Assembly: GCA_001998905.1 (NCBI GenBank)
Contig: MLAA01000039.1
Span: forward strand, 1 to 64,000
Source of the DNA: Rodentibacter caecimuris
GTDB lineage: Bacteria; Pseudomonadota; Gammaproteobacteria; Enterobacterales; Pasteurellaceae
Direction: 5' to 3'
DNA: 64,000 nucleotides
How positions within the stretch are numbered: the first letter of the stretch is position 1; each line of letters starts with the position of its first letter. The notes under the pieces are model-generated. The model was not told the DNA's origin. It worked only from the letters and a program-made list of their open reading frames with translations, and did not search any database. Positions 21,078-30,127 of this stretch are shown here, in pieces. The position numbers and the translations under genes are program-made.

Positions 21078-22484
21078 TTAACTATTAATCCAAAGCGGTA
21101 GTTGAATAGTTACAGCTAAGCCACCAAGATAACTTTTCTCTGCCCATACTTCTCCTTGATGTTCTTTTATTACACTGGAGACTATTGCTAATCCTAAGCC
21201 GCTTCCTCCGGTTGTTCTAGTCCGAGCCTCATCTACTCGGTAGAATGGGCTGAAAATTTTCTTTAGATCATCTTCGGGAACACCAAAACCATCGTCATCG
21301 ACATGGATAATTAAATATTCTTCTTGCTTTATTTGTTTAAGATAAATACTTAATAAAATTTTTTTTGATGTATATTTTAGTGCATTGCGAATAACATTTT
21401 CTATAGCACTTTCTAATAATGCGATATTGCCGTTTATCATTAATGTTTCGGCATAAGGGATATTTATTTCAGTAATTAAGTCCAGATGGTTTTGTTCCGC
21501 TTCAAATTGGGCATCTTTAATCACGTTTTGCCATAACTCCGGAATGGCAAACGTTTTCCGTTTTGTATGACTATTGACTCGCTGGCGGGAAAGGATAAGC
21601 AAATCACGAATCATTTTATCCATTTGATTGATTTCTTTCTCTATTCTTTTAACTGATTCCGTATCGCCTATTTGACGACGTAATAGGGAATTTGTTAGTT
21701 GTAATCGAGTTAAGGGGGTTCTCAATTCATGTGAAATCGAAGAAAGTAAAGATTGTTGATGTGAAAGTAAATTTTCAATTGAACTTGCCATTCTGTTGAA
21801 ACTTTGTCCTACCTGGCGTAATTCTAGCGGCCCTTCTTGATTTAATTTCGGGTTAAACTCAAAACTTCCCACAGCAATCAAATTTGCCGCTCTTTGTAAA
21901 TTGGAAATAGGTCTGATAATTGTATGGGCGAACCACCAAAGTAATGGTGTGGTGATCATTATCATAAGGATAAGTAATATATGCGGCTTATCCAGTATAT
22001 AAAATAAGATTTCTTGTTGTTGATTAACCTTAGAGGTAAAGAATAACAAAATTGGGGTTTCGGCATTATTAAGATAAACCTGAAACGGTCCGACAATTTG
22101 AGTATTATTAAAGATTTTACGTCTAGGCTGTTCAATATCTAAAATATTGTTTGCAAAGCTTAAGACATATTCTTCTTCATCTTTGGAGGCACCATATATT
22201 TTGTCGTTTTCATCATCAAGTAAAATAGGGTGTTCATCATCTAATGTATCGGTTTGATGGGTAAAGGAACCAGATAGTAGGTGATTTAATTTATTGCTTT
22301 TTATTACTGAAATCAGTTTTTGTTGGTATTGAGAAACTTCCTGTTCTTTCAAAAAAGAATAAGTTCTAGAATCAAAATAGGGAAGAGATATGATTAATAA
22401 GGTTAAAAAGATAAAAGTTAACCAGAAGATCATAAAGGTTCTAAAGGTTAACTGATGAATGGTTAAATTGTAAAGTCGTTTCAT
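21078..22484 (-). CDS. cpxA: Envelope-stress sensor kinase CpxA
   Basis: The 468-residue inner-membrane histidine kinase has a first membrane helix at about 15-36, a periplasmic sensor of about 130 residues, a second helix at about 168-187, a HAMP linker, and the H box SHELRTPLTRLQL with the phosphorylated His at 252. N box (NVIRNALKY), DDDGFGVPEDD, and GSGLGLAIV form the ATP-binding domain. The opening NLTIHQLTFRTFMIFWLT and close pairing with the CpxR-like regulator 9 nt upstream support CpxA over other EnvZ-type kinases. It signals misfolded envelope proteins. No cpxP gene is adjacent. Confidence 0.9.
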   Translation of the reverse strand: MKRLYNLTIHQLTFRTFMIFWLTFIFLTLLIISLPYFDSRTYSFLKEQEVSQYQQKLISVIKSNKLNHLLSGSFTHQTDTLDDEHPILLDDENDKIYGASKDEEEYVLSFANNILDIEQPRRKIFNNTQIVGPFQVYLNNAETPILLFFTSKVNQQQEILFYILDKPHILLILMIMITTPLLWWFAHTIIRPISNLQRAANLIAVGSFEFNPKLNQEGPLELRQVGQSFNRMASSIENLLSHQQSLLSSISHELRTPLTRLQLTNSLLRRQIGDTESVKRIEKEINQMDKMIRDLLILSRQRVNSHTKRKTFAIPELWQNVIKDAQFEAEQNHLDLITEINIPYAETLMINGNIALLESAIENVIRNALKYTSKKILLSIYLKQIKQEEYLIIHVDDDGFGVPEDDLKKIFSPFYRVDEARTRTTGGSGLGLAIVSSVIKEHQGEVWAEKSYLGGLAVTIQLPLWINS

Positions 22485-22493
22485 AAATTTTAA

Positions 22494-23186
22494 TTAGTCT
22501 GAGATCAATAAATAACCTCGTCCTCGTACAGTTTTAAACCAAGGCGAATTATCACTACGCTCAGGCAACTTCTTACGCAAATTTGACATATGCATATCAA
22601 TCGAGCGGTCAAACGGCGTAAGTGCTTTTCCTAATACATCTTGACTTAGTTGATCGCGCGAAATAATAGTGCCTTTGCATTCAATTAGTTTATGCAGTAG
22701 GAGAAATTCCGATGCAGTTAATTCTAAATCTCGGTCATTATAGTTAGCTTGTTGTTTATTAAGGTTTAATTCTAATCCACAAAATTGGATTATATTACTA
22801 TCAGAATGAGTTTCCGAATGAGAGGCCACATTCGTACGACGTAAAATCGCTTTAATGCGGGCAACTAACTCTCTATCATTAAAGGGTTTTGGTAAATAAT
22901 CATCGGCACCTAGTTCAAGTCCCAATACACGATCAATTTCTTCTCCTCTAGCCGTTAGCATCATAACAGGAATATCGGAAATTCGACGTACCTGTTTTAA
23001 TGTTTCGACTCCGTTTAATACTGGCATCATCACATCCAGCAAAACTAAGCTAATACTATTATTTAGCTTTTCTAACGCCTCTTTTCCATTGTGGGCAATC
23101 TCTACATCAAATCCTTCCAATTTCAGAACTTGAGAAAGTAGTTCGGTAATTTCCATATCATCATCAACTAATAAAATTTTCGACAT
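22494..23186 (-). CDS. cpxR: Response regulator CpxR (OmpR family)
   Basis: The 230-residue regulator has a receiver domain with acidic pocket DDD at 8-10, phosphorylated Asp at 51 (LVLLDVMMP), Thr in LTARGEE and Lys in LPKPF. A winged-helix DNA-binding domain follows (LTASEFLLLHKLIECKG, then VRGRGYLL at the end). MSKILLVDDDMEITELL closely resembles CpxR. It is the first gene of cpxRA and lies 48 nt downstream of bamE on the same strand. It is expected to control envelope folding and degradation genes when phosphorylated by the adjacent kinase. Confidence 0.92.
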   Translation of the reverse strand: MSKILLVDDDMEITELLSQVLKLEGFDVEIAHNGKEALEKLNNSISLVLLDVMMPVLNGVETLKQVRRISDIPVMMLTARGEEIDRVLGLELGADDYLPKPFNDRELVARIKAILRRTNVASHSETHSDSNIIQFCGLELNLNKQQANYNDRDLELTASEFLLLHKLIECKGTIISRDQLSQDVLGKALTPFDRSIDMHMSNLRKKLPERSDNSPWFKTVRGRGYLLISD

Positions 23187-23234
23187 CTCATACTCCGACT
23201 AAATAGCGATTATTTGATATTCACCTTAATTATA

Positions 23235-23648
23235 TTATTTCCAGAATTGCCACCAACTTTTATCATTCAGTTGAGCTGCATTAATAATGGTGTTATTCGT
23301 ATTTTGTTGAGAGGATTCAGGTAATGCTTTATCCAAATTAATTTCGCTCACAATGCCGCTCGTATCAAAATTTACGACAAAAGTATGCTGTTCGGGAGCT
23401 TGATAAGCTCGTTGTTGTAGATAGATATAATACCAGGTGTATTGACTGTAAGGGTCAATTAACATAGGTGTACCGAGTAGATATTGGACTTGTTCTGAAT
23501 TCATTCCAGGTTTAACTTGTGCAACGCTGGAGGCGTCTAAATAGTTGCCTTGCGGGACATCGATACGGTAAACCACTTTTTGTACGGTAGAACAGGAAGC
23601 TAAAGTGAAAGTGAGTAATGTTGCCGCCAAAAAAGACTTTATTTTCAT
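23235..23648 (-). CDS. bamE: Outer membrane assembly lipoprotein BamE
   Basis: The 137-residue precursor has a lipoprotein signal peptide with lipobox LASC, so Cys19 would be lipidated. The SmpA/OmlA fold is shown by VYRIDVPQGNYLD, the turn VAQVKPGMNSEQVQYLLGTP and the strands YTWYYIYLQQR and FVVNFDTSGIVSEI. BamE is a small component of the BAM complex that inserts barrels such as the autotransporter in this window. A low-complexity tail (SSQQNTNNT, then WWQFWK) follows the domain. It precedes cpxR on the same strand, so envelope assembly and envelope stress genes are neighbours. Confidence 0.93.
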   Translation of the reverse strand: MKIKSFLAATLLTFTLASCSTVQKVVYRIDVPQGNYLDASSVAQVKPGMNSEQVQYLLGTPMLIDPYSQYTWYYIYLQQRAYQAPEQHTFVVNFDTSGIVSEINLDKALPESSQQNTNNTIINAAQLNDKSWWQFWK

Positions 23649-23726
23649 TTTTTACCTTCTAAATTAATATAAATAAATTAAGCGCAATTTGACAAAATAA
23701 TACAGAAATCTTCTATTATTGCCAAA

Positions 23727-24740
23727 TTAATTATCGGCTTTCAAGGCCTTTTGTAATTGATCTTTTAAATTTGGCGGAAGACCTTTGATTGTTAAGGTAT
23801 CCGTCAATGCATCCCAAGTAATCCGATTATTTAATAGCTCTGCATCAAAACTTAACGTAATGCCTTTTCCCGAACCTGAAAATTTTGTCAAAGATTTTAA
23901 GGCATTACGAATGGGCGGAATGCTTTCTTCCAAACCATAATCTTGTTGGGCAAAATCAATAAACTGACATTCGTTTAAGGCAGGTAAATTGGACGAAAGT
24001 TCATCTAATTGAATGTCTTCTCCGCTAGCAAGTTGTCCCTTGCAATATTCAAATACTTGTTTTTTTACCGCTTGAGTTTGTTCTTTATTTAACTCTCCTT
24101 GTTCGCAATAATCATTGACTGCTTGTAATAACGATAGATTTTGGGCTTGTGGATTCAGTCCTTCTTCTGCACCTAAAAAATCCATAAAGAAATCACTAAT
24201 TTTGCGTCCAACACGCCCTTTGATAAACGTTAAATAACGGTTTGAATTCGCATTAGTTTGTAAGTCTGTTAAATTGATACGGGCGGCAATATCAAATTGG
24301 GTAATATCCAAATATTCAGTTCGTTGAATTTCTAAGTGTTCATCAACTAACATGCTCACTCTGCTGTCTAATAATGCGATAAATAAATAATCTGTTGCTA
24401 AGAAATTATATTGGCACATAATTAGGGTGCCACTGTCAGCAAAATTATATTTTCCGAGTTCTTCGGCGAGAAGTTTGGTGGAGTATTGGCTAAAACCTAA
24501 AAACTCAATGTCATTTTCCAATAAACGATTTAATTGTTGGGCAAATAGCGATTGGTCTTGAAAAATACCAAAGGCTTTGCTTTTATTTTGATAGCACTGA
24601 TGCAGTTGTAACATCATTTGCTCGACTTCTGGGGAGATAGATAGCAATTGTTCGCGCAGCACGTTTTCTAATTTAATGCTATCGTTTTCTTGATATTTAA
24701 TCAGTTGATGTAATACGATTTGATTAACGGTAATACTCAT
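23727..24740 (-). CDS. yejK: Nucleoid-associated protein YejK (NdpA)
   Basis: The 337-residue protein of the nucleoid-associated NdpA family (E. coli YejK is 335 residues) opens with [15 protein letters not shown]. It has the characteristic [18 protein letters not shown] segment at about 188-205 and a C-terminal [24 protein letters not shown] strand pair. It is known to co-fractionate with the nucleoid and to interact with topoisomerases in E. coli. It diverges from yejL-yejM across a 117-bp gap that contains an uptake core at 24778, the same arrangement as in enterobacteria. Confidence 0.93.
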   Translation of the reverse strand: MSITVNQIVLHQLIKYQENDSIKLENVLREQLLSISPEVEQMMLQLHQCYQNKSKAFGIFQDQSLFAQQLNRLLENDIEFLGFSQYSTKLLAEELGKYNFADSGTLIMCQYNFLATDYLFIALLDSRVSMLVDEHLEIQRTEYLDITQFDIAARINLTDLQTNANSNRYLTFIKGRVGRKISDFFMDFLGAEEGLNPQAQNLSLLQAVNDYCEQGELNKEQTQAVKKQVFEYCKGQLASGEDIQLDELSSNLPALNECQFIDFAQQDYGLEESIPPIRNALKSLTKFSGSGKGITLSFDAELLNNRITWDALTDTLTIKGLPPNLKDQLQKALKADN

Positions 24741-24857
24741 AAATTAATGTCTCATTGTAAAAACTTACTAAATTATAACCGCACTTTGTAAGAAAGTGTT
24801 TAAGATACGCAAAATAATCGGGTATGATATAGCGAATTTTTTCTTAACCGCATTAAT

Positions 24858-25076
24858 ATGGCTCAATCATCAAAATACTCGGATACTCAAGTCAATGCGA
24901 TAATTAATGATATTATCGCTGTTTTAGAACAACATAAAACATCGGTTGATTTATCTTTGATCGCGTTAGGTAATATGGTTAGTAATTTATTACTTAGCAG
25001 TGTACCTGCTAGCCAGCGACAAGCCGTAGCGCAAGCTTTTGCCAATTCATTACTCAATTCAGTCAAAAATCAATAA
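24858..25076 (+). CDS. yejL: YejL, UPF0352 family protein
   Basis: The 72-residue helical protein is of unknown function, conserved in gamma-proteobacteria next to yejM. YSDTQVNAIINDIIAVLEQH and ALGNMVSNLL are typical of the family. The stop codon ends one base before the yejM start (TAA-T-ATG), so translation of the two is probably coupled. A possible promoter (TTTAAG and TATGAT with 18 bp between) lies just upstream. Confidence 0.9.
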   Translation: MAQSSKYSDTQVNAIINDIIAVLEQHKTSVDLSLIALGNMVSNLLLSSVPASQRQAVAQAFANSLLNSVKNQ

Positions 25077-25077
25077 T

Positions 25078-26829
25078 ATGATTGCAATAAAAAATGCCAT
25101 TGCACCAAACGGTCGTCAGTACAGAGAAGAAACATCTCGAAAAATCTCGTGGGGGCATTGGTTTGCATTTTTTAATATTATTATTGCTATCCTCATTGGT
25201 GCCCGTTATGCTTTCTTAATTGATTGGCCGGATACCTTATTTGGAAAGATTTATTTCTTCGTCAGTTTGCTTGGCCACTTTAGTTTTGTCGTCTTCGCCT
25301 TCTATTTATTGGTTATTTTTCCGTTAAGCTTTATTATTAAAAATCAACGGGCATTTCGCGGTGTAAGCGTTATTTTTTCGACTATCTGTGTTACATTGCT
25401 ATTATTTGATACACAGGTTTTTGCCCGTTTTAACTTTCATCTTTCTTCGGTTGTATGGAATTTATTGGTTAACCCTGAAAAAGGTGATTTATCTAGAGAT
25501 TGGCAAATATTTTTTGCGCCAATGCCAGTAATTTTACTAATTCAAATGCTATTTTCTCGTTGGAGTTGGGAAAAATTGCGTAGTTTGGAACGCCAAAAAT
25601 GGCTGAAAAAAATTGGATTTCTCTTAACGCTGTGTTTTATTTTGACTCATCTAATATATGCTTGGGCGGATGCTTATTTATATCGTCCGATTACAATGCA
25701 GCGTTCTAATTTCCCGCTTTCGTATCCGATGACTGCTCGTTCATTTCTTGAAAAACATGGTTTTATTGATAGAGAAGAATATCAACAAAAATTAGCACAA
25801 GAGGGGCGCTTAGATGCATTAAAAATAGCGTATCCGAAAAAAACGCTGACGTTTAAACCAGTGGAACATTTACCGAATATTTTATTCATTACAGTCTCAG
25901 GTTTACGGCAAGACTCTGTTTCAGTGGACAAAATGCCTAGATTGACAGAATTTGCTAATAATGCCACGCAATTTTTAAATCATTATAGTAGTGGAAACAG
26001 CGATAGTACTGGGTTGGTTGGCTTGTTTTACGGATTGAATGCAAGCTATACGGATAGTATTCTAAGTAATCATACGAAATCCGTACTGATAAGCAAATTA
26101 CAAGCGGAAAAATATCAGTTCGGACTATTTTCCTCTACAAACTTTAAAGATAGTTTATTTAAACAATCTTTGTTTAGTGGGATGAAACTTCCTAAAATCC
26201 AGGCAGGGAATGAAAGTGCGGTCAAAAATTTAATGGAATTTGGGAAAAAAGTAAAAGTTGATAGACCTTGGTTTAGTTATTTAGATCTAAATATTGAAGC
26301 TCAAAATAAAGTCGATTATGAAAAACGATTGCGCAAATTAGACGAACAATTAGCTCGGGTATTAACCGATATACCATTGGGTAATACCATTGTGGTCATT
26401 ACTGCTGGATATGGGACTAGTTTTATGGCGCTTGATAAAAAGGCTCGGCAGAATTATTTTGGGCGAGAGGTGATCCAAGTACCGATGATTGTATTTTGGA
26501 AGGATTTACCAGCTCAGAAGCAAATGCAATTAACCGGGCACACGGATTTATTGCCAGCATTAATGACTTCGCTTTTTCAAGTTCAAAACCCGATTACGGA
26601 TTATGCACAGGGTTCAAATTTATTTGAGTTGGTAGGAAATAATTGGGTGCAGGTATCAAATCATCGTTGGAATGTGATTGTTGAACCGGATGGCACACAA
26701 TATCATATTGATCGTAGTGGAAACTATCAAAAATTTGACCGCACTTACCGACCACTTTCATCAGAGCGTCCACCTCTGGGTTTGTTCTTGGATGTATTTA
26801 ATCAAAAGCGCTCTTTTCTGGATAAATAA
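25078..26829 (+). CDS. yejM: Inner-membrane LPS-homeostasis regulator YejM (PbgA/LapC)
   Basis: The 583-residue protein has five N-terminal membrane helices (within residues about 20-190) and a periplasmic sulfatase/phosphatase-like alkaline phosphatase fold (HLPNILFITVSGLRQDSVS at about 262-280). It lacks the usual metal ligands of active sulfatases. In E. coli this essential protein controls LpxC turnover through LapB and so balances LPS with phospholipid. Length agrees with E. coli (586). The start at 25078 is used because the longer frame would overlap yejL; MIAIKNAIAPNGRQYREE resembles the family N-terminus. Two uptake cores lie in the gene (26214, 26738). Confidence 0.92.
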   Translation: MIAIKNAIAPNGRQYREETSRKISWGHWFAFFNIIIAILIGARYAFLIDWPDTLFGKIYFFVSLLGHFSFVVFAFYLLVIFPLSFIIKNQRAFRGVSVIFSTICVTLLLFDTQVFARFNFHLSSVVWNLLVNPEKGDLSRDWQIFFAPMPVILLIQMLFSRWSWEKLRSLERQKWLKKIGFLLTLCFILTHLIYAWADAYLYRPITMQRSNFPLSYPMTARSFLEKHGFIDREEYQQKLAQEGRLDALKIAYPKKTLTFKPVEHLPNILFITVSGLRQDSVSVDKMPRLTEFANNATQFLNHYSSGNSDSTGLVGLFYGLNASYTDSILSNHTKSVLISKLQAEKYQFGLFSSTNFKDSLFKQSLFSGMKLPKIQAGNESAVKNLMEFGKKVKVDRPWFSYLDLNIEAQNKVDYEKRLRKLDEQLARVLTDIPLGNTIVVITAGYGTSFMALDKKARQNYFGREVIQVPMIVFWKDLPAQKQMQLTGHTDLLPALMTSLFQVQNPITDYAQGSNLFELVGNNWVQVSNHRWNVIVEPDGTQYHIDRSGNYQKFDRTYRPLSSERPPLGLFLDVFNQKRSFLDK

Positions 26830-27039
26830 ATAATAGCTTTTTATAGGGTAAAACTTTATACTTAGCGCCGCGATTATTTAGCGGACCGAAAAGATGTTAT
26901 TAATTAAAAATCAGCGAATTTTTTATAACATTACGAACAATTCATCTAATGAACTTTTATTAAATTCCATTCTAGCCCAATTAATAGCTTGCTGTTCGTC
27001 CTTTCCTTTCGACTTTTCTATTTCCTTGGCGGAGTTATT

Positions 27040-28032
27040 ATGAAAAATCACGTTCGTAGTTTTAAAACTTATATTCGAGACGAAATCATTAAAAAAGGAG
27101 GGTGGGTAAATGCTCATGCTCATGCAGATCGTGCTTTTACGATGACTCCGGAAAAGATTGGCATTTATCATAGCAGCAATCTTCAACAGAAATGGGATTT
27201 GGTTGATGAGGTAAAGCGTAGTTCAAGTGTTGATGATTATTATGCTCGTTTTTGTCAATCTATTGAATTGATGATTTCACAAGGTGTTACGGCATTCGGT
27301 ACTTTTGTTGACATTGATCCAATTTGTGAAGATCGTGCCATTATTGCCGCCCATAAAGCTCGTGAGGTGTATAAACACGATATCATTTTAAAATTTGCGA
27401 ATCAAACTTTAAAAGGAGTGATTGAACCGACTGCTAGAAAATGGTTTGATATCGGTTCAGAAATGGTGGACATGATTGGCGGTTTACCCTATCGCGATGA
27501 ATTGGATTACGGACGAGGTTTAGAAGCGATGGATATTTTGCTGGATAAAGCAAAATCTCTTGGCATTATGTGCCACGTTCACGTTGACCAATTTAATTCG
27601 GCGACAGAAAAAGAGACGGAGCAGCTTTGTGATAAAACGATTGAACATGGTATGCAGGGGCGTGTCGTCGGGATTCATGGTATATCTATTGGGGCTCATA
27701 CAAAAGAGTATCGTTATAAGCTATATGAAAAAATGAGGGAAGCAAAGATGATGATGATAGCTTGCCCAATGGCGTGGATTGATAGTCATAGAAAAGAGGA
27801 TTTAATGCCGTTCCACAATGCGCTTACACCAGCAGATGAAATGATCCCTGAGGGGATTACCGTTGCTATTGGTACGGATAATATTTGTGATTATATGGTG
27901 CCGTTATGTGAAGGTGATTTGTGGCAGGAACTTAGTTTGCTAGCTGCCGGTTGTCGTTTCCCACATTTAGATGCAATGGTAGATATTGCAAGTATTAACG
28001 GTCGTAAAGTGTTAGGGCTTGATCCGATTTAG
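27040..28032 (+). CDS. Compact amidohydrolase, cytosine-deaminase-like, substrate unknown
   Basis: The 330-residue TIM-barrel metal-dependent hydrolase of the CodA/COG0402 type would act in the cytoplasm. Metal and catalytic positions are intact: HAHAD at 26-30, HVHVD at 179-183, a His in GIHGIS at 213 and GTDNICDY with Asp280. It starts directly at the first barrel strand (GGWVNAHAHAD), so the N-terminal beta-sandwich half seen in most family members is absent, and the protein ends soon after the last barrel helix. The start at 27040 follows GGCGGAG. No transporter, regulator or pathway partner is adjacent. Cytosine deaminase proper, or deamination or hydrolysis of another N-heterocycle, are both possible. 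Confidence 0.82.
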   Translation: MKNHVRSFKTYIRDEIIKKGGWVNAHAHADRAFTMTPEKIGIYHSSNLQQKWDLVDEVKRSSSVDDYYARFCQSIELMISQGVTAFGTFVDIDPICEDRAIIAAHKAREVYKHDIILKFANQTLKGVIEPTARKWFDIGSEMVDMIGGLPYRDELDYGRGLEAMDILLDKAKSLGIMCHVHVDQFNSATEKETEQLCDKTIEHGMQGRVVGIHGISIGAHTKEYRYKLYEKMREAKMMMIACPMAWIDSHRKEDLMPFHNALTPADEMIPEGITVAIGTDNICDYMVPLCEGDLWQELSLLAAGCRFPHLDAMVDIASINGRKVLGLDPI

Positions 28033-28066
28033 TCGTTAGGTCTATATAGTAATGATTTCACTGAAC

Positions 28067-28103
28067 AAAAAAGTTGCTCATTTATCAAATGAGCAACTTT
28101 TTT
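28067..28103. terminator. Strong bidirectional terminator between amidohydrolase and raiA
   Basis: A perfect 17-bp inverted repeat (28067-28083 and 28087-28103, core AAGTTGCTCATTT) with a 3-nt loop. The A/T-ends provide a U-run in both directions between convergent genes. Confidence 0.9.
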
Positions 28104-28157
28104 ATTTGCTAGAGCACAAGAGTTAATATAACACTTTTGTGGCTGACTTTAGTTCAA

Positions 28158-28478
28158 TTATTCAAAAGAATCTTTTAACCGTTCTTGTGCCCGTCTGGAT
28201 TCACCTTTGTGTTGTAATTTATTGAGTTGGCGCTCCAATTTTTCTTCTAACTCATTAATAGCTTTGTACATATCATCTGCTGTTGCACTAGCTTGTAAAT
28301 TGCCTAATGGTGTGCCGATTGAAGCTTCAACAGAAAAACCGTTTGGGACTTTATTTAAAATAAAATGCGGATTAATCAACTGAGTCTGCCACTTTTCTAA
28401 TTTTGCAAGCCTGCCTTCCACATGCTCACGAATTGCTGGGGTAATATCCATTTGTTTACTTGTGATATTAAGAGTCAT
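28158..28478 (-). CDS. raiA: Ribosome-associated inhibitor RaiA (YfiA/HPF family)
   Basis: The 106-residue protein binds the 30S decoding region in stationary phase or cold and blocks initiation while stabilising ribosomes. The family pattern is [20 protein letters not shown] at the start and [21 protein letters not shown] at about 66-86, with a basic C-terminal tail. The short length is that of the YfiA/short-HPF class, not the long HPF with a C-terminal dimerisation domain; hpf itself is a close alternative. A GGAG ribosome site precedes the start. It lies downstream of glpG on the same strand with a 145-bp gap. Confidence 0.9.
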   Translation of the reverse strand: MTLNITSKQMDITPAIREHVEGRLAKLEKWQTQLINPHFILNKVPNGFSVEASIGTPLGNLQASATADDMYKAINELEEKLERQLNKLQHKGESRRAQERLKDSFE

Positions 28479-28623
28479 AGCATTCTCCTTATTACTTAGT
28501 ATTAATATTCAATATCAAAATAGTTTGCTTACTACCTTTTTTCAAGTCTTTTATTTTTTATTTTTACAAGAATATTAAAAAATATGATCCATCTCTAATT
28601 TTTAAATGCTGATTGTTTTATTT

Positions 28624-29490
28624 TTATTTAATCCTGATATGATAATCTGTTCTTAGTTGAAATAGCCCTATGACTCCCCCAGTAATTAACCCTGAAATAT
28701 GTGCGGCATTACCAATAGAAATACCAAAAAACGGGCTAATAAAGCCGAATGCAATTCCTATCAGTAGCATATTAAAAAAGCCTTTCGGTAAATTAAAATT
28801 ATGACGAGATAATTTATCTATGATTAAAACATAGCCGAGTACGGCATAAACTACACCGGATAGCCCGAAAAATGCCGGACCGGAAGCATAATTTTGGCAG
28901 ACACCGCTAATTAAAGCAGAAAGAAAATAAAGCAGTAACAATTTGCAGGATCCAACGCGCTGTTCAATTAATCCGCCGAACGACCACCACCAAGATAAAT
29001 TAAATACAATATGCCACAAAGATAAATGAACTAAACTATGCGTAAAATACCGCCAAATCTCAGTACTTTGTTCGGGAAAATCTGGGTCAGGATAATGTAG
29101 CAATATCATAATTTGTTCTTCAAACCCGATTAATTGCAGAATATAAATGAGTATGCAAAGTGCGGTCAGAAAAATGGTAAATTTTCCGTTTTGTCCAAAC
29201 GCTGATAAGTTGATTTGAGGGAAGTTATGGTCTCCTTGTGTTCTAATATCTCCCGTTTGCCAGCCTGCCTGTTCATATTTAGCAGCGAAAGGATTTTTTA
29301 AGAACGCTTCCTTTTCTTGTAAAATGGCTGAAAAATTCGGACTGTTTTCTGCAATAAATACACCAAAAACCTCTTGACCTTGGTCATTAATGACAGCTCT
29401 TATTTGTAATTCTTCATTAAAGGTTAGCCGAACATAATCTCGAAATGACAATGAAAAATGTTCAATTTCACTACCAAATAAATAATGCAT
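28624..29490 (-). CDS. glpG: Rhomboid intramembrane serine protease GlpG
   Basis: The 288-residue protease has a cytoplasmic N-terminal domain (residues 1-90) and a six-helix rhomboid core. The catalytic dyad is Ser211 in FFGLSGVVYA and His264 in NAAHISGL. The conserved WR in the L1 loop (IWRYFTHSLVHLSLWH) and HIVFN (160-164) are present. It is the full-length type like E. coli GlpG (276), unlike the shorter H. influenzae crystal-structure protein, which lacks the N-terminal domain. The usual neighbours glpE and glpR are not present here. One uptake core lies at 29158. Confidence 0.94.
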   Translation of the reverse strand: MHYLFGSEIEHFSLSFRDYVRLTFNEELQIRAVINDQGQEVFGVFIAENSPNFSAILQEKEAFLKNPFAAKYEQAGWQTGDIRTQGDHNFPQINLSAFGQNGKFTIFLTALCILIYILQLIGFEEQIMILLHYPDPDFPEQSTEIWRYFTHSLVHLSLWHIVFNLSWWWSFGGLIEQRVGSCKLLLLYFLSALISGVCQNYASGPAFFGLSGVVYAVLGYVLIIDKLSRHNFNLPKGFFNMLLIGIAFGFISPFFGISIGNAAHISGLITGGVIGLFQLRTDYHIRIK

Positions 29491-29532
29491 TTGCTATATT
29501 CCTACATAGTTATAAAAAATTAGCCTTATTGT

Positions 29533-29853
29533 ATGAAAAAAATAAACCAACCTAAAGGACTAACAGGTTTTCAGCTATCGATTAGTGCTTTTTGCTTGCC
29601 GATTTTGCTATGGCCTTTAGCAATATTTCTTTCTCCACATCTAACAAAAAATCAACAGCTTGCTGAGTGGCAAATTATCGTTTTTTCCATCTTTCTTTGG
29701 ATTTATCCTTTAATATTGGCACTCAACGCTCGTTTCTTGTACAAATTACATCAAGCGGATAGCCAGCGTGCAGGAAAATGTTTATGGATAAGTGCGATTA
29801 TTTTTTACAGTATCTTGATTAGTATTATTCATATCGGATTCATTAACGGTTAG
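29533..29853 (+). CDS. Small membrane protein, uncharacterised
   Basis: The 106-residue protein is not assigned to a named family. Three hydrophobic segments are visible: about 15-33 (ISAFCLPILLWPLAIFL), 43-63 (WQIIVFSIFLWIYPLILAL) and 83-103 (ISAIIFYSILISIIHIGFI), with a basic loop between the second and third. It diverges from glpG with a 42-bp gap, so the two share a promoter region. No ribosome site stronger than a weak purine run precedes the start. Confidence 0.6.
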   Translation: MKKINQPKGLTGFQLSISAFCLPILLWPLAIFLSPHLTKNQQLAEWQIIVFSIFLWIYPLILALNARFLYKLHQADSQRAGKCLWISAIIFYSILISIIHIGFING

Positions 29854-29986
29854 GCTATTATCCAAAATTGAACGAGATGAATATTCAGTTTATGGAGATA
29901 CTACTGTAATGATGAAATGAACAGATGTATGTTGAGGTTTTCTATATTGAAAATGCTATTATGCGTTATTTCAAGTGGTTTAAATA

Positions 29987-30003
29987 AGCTATCAGTGATA
30001 GCT
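29987..30003. repeat. Perfect short inverted repeat in an intergenic region
   Basis: AGCTATCA and TGATAGCT flank a single G. Around it, GTTTCAAGC (about 30009) and GCTTGAAAC (about 30042) form a second 9-bp inverted repeat. Otherwise nothing is seen in the 274-bp stretch 29854-30127 between convergent genes. Confidence 0.5.
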
Positions 30004-30127
30004 AAACGGTTTCAAGCCCTTGATGTATAGTTTACAAAGTAGCTTGAAACTGAATTGTGTTGGTGAGAAGGTAGGAATTGACTCTATATTGCGCACACAC
30101 GCACTTTTGGGTTAGTTTTAGATAAAA

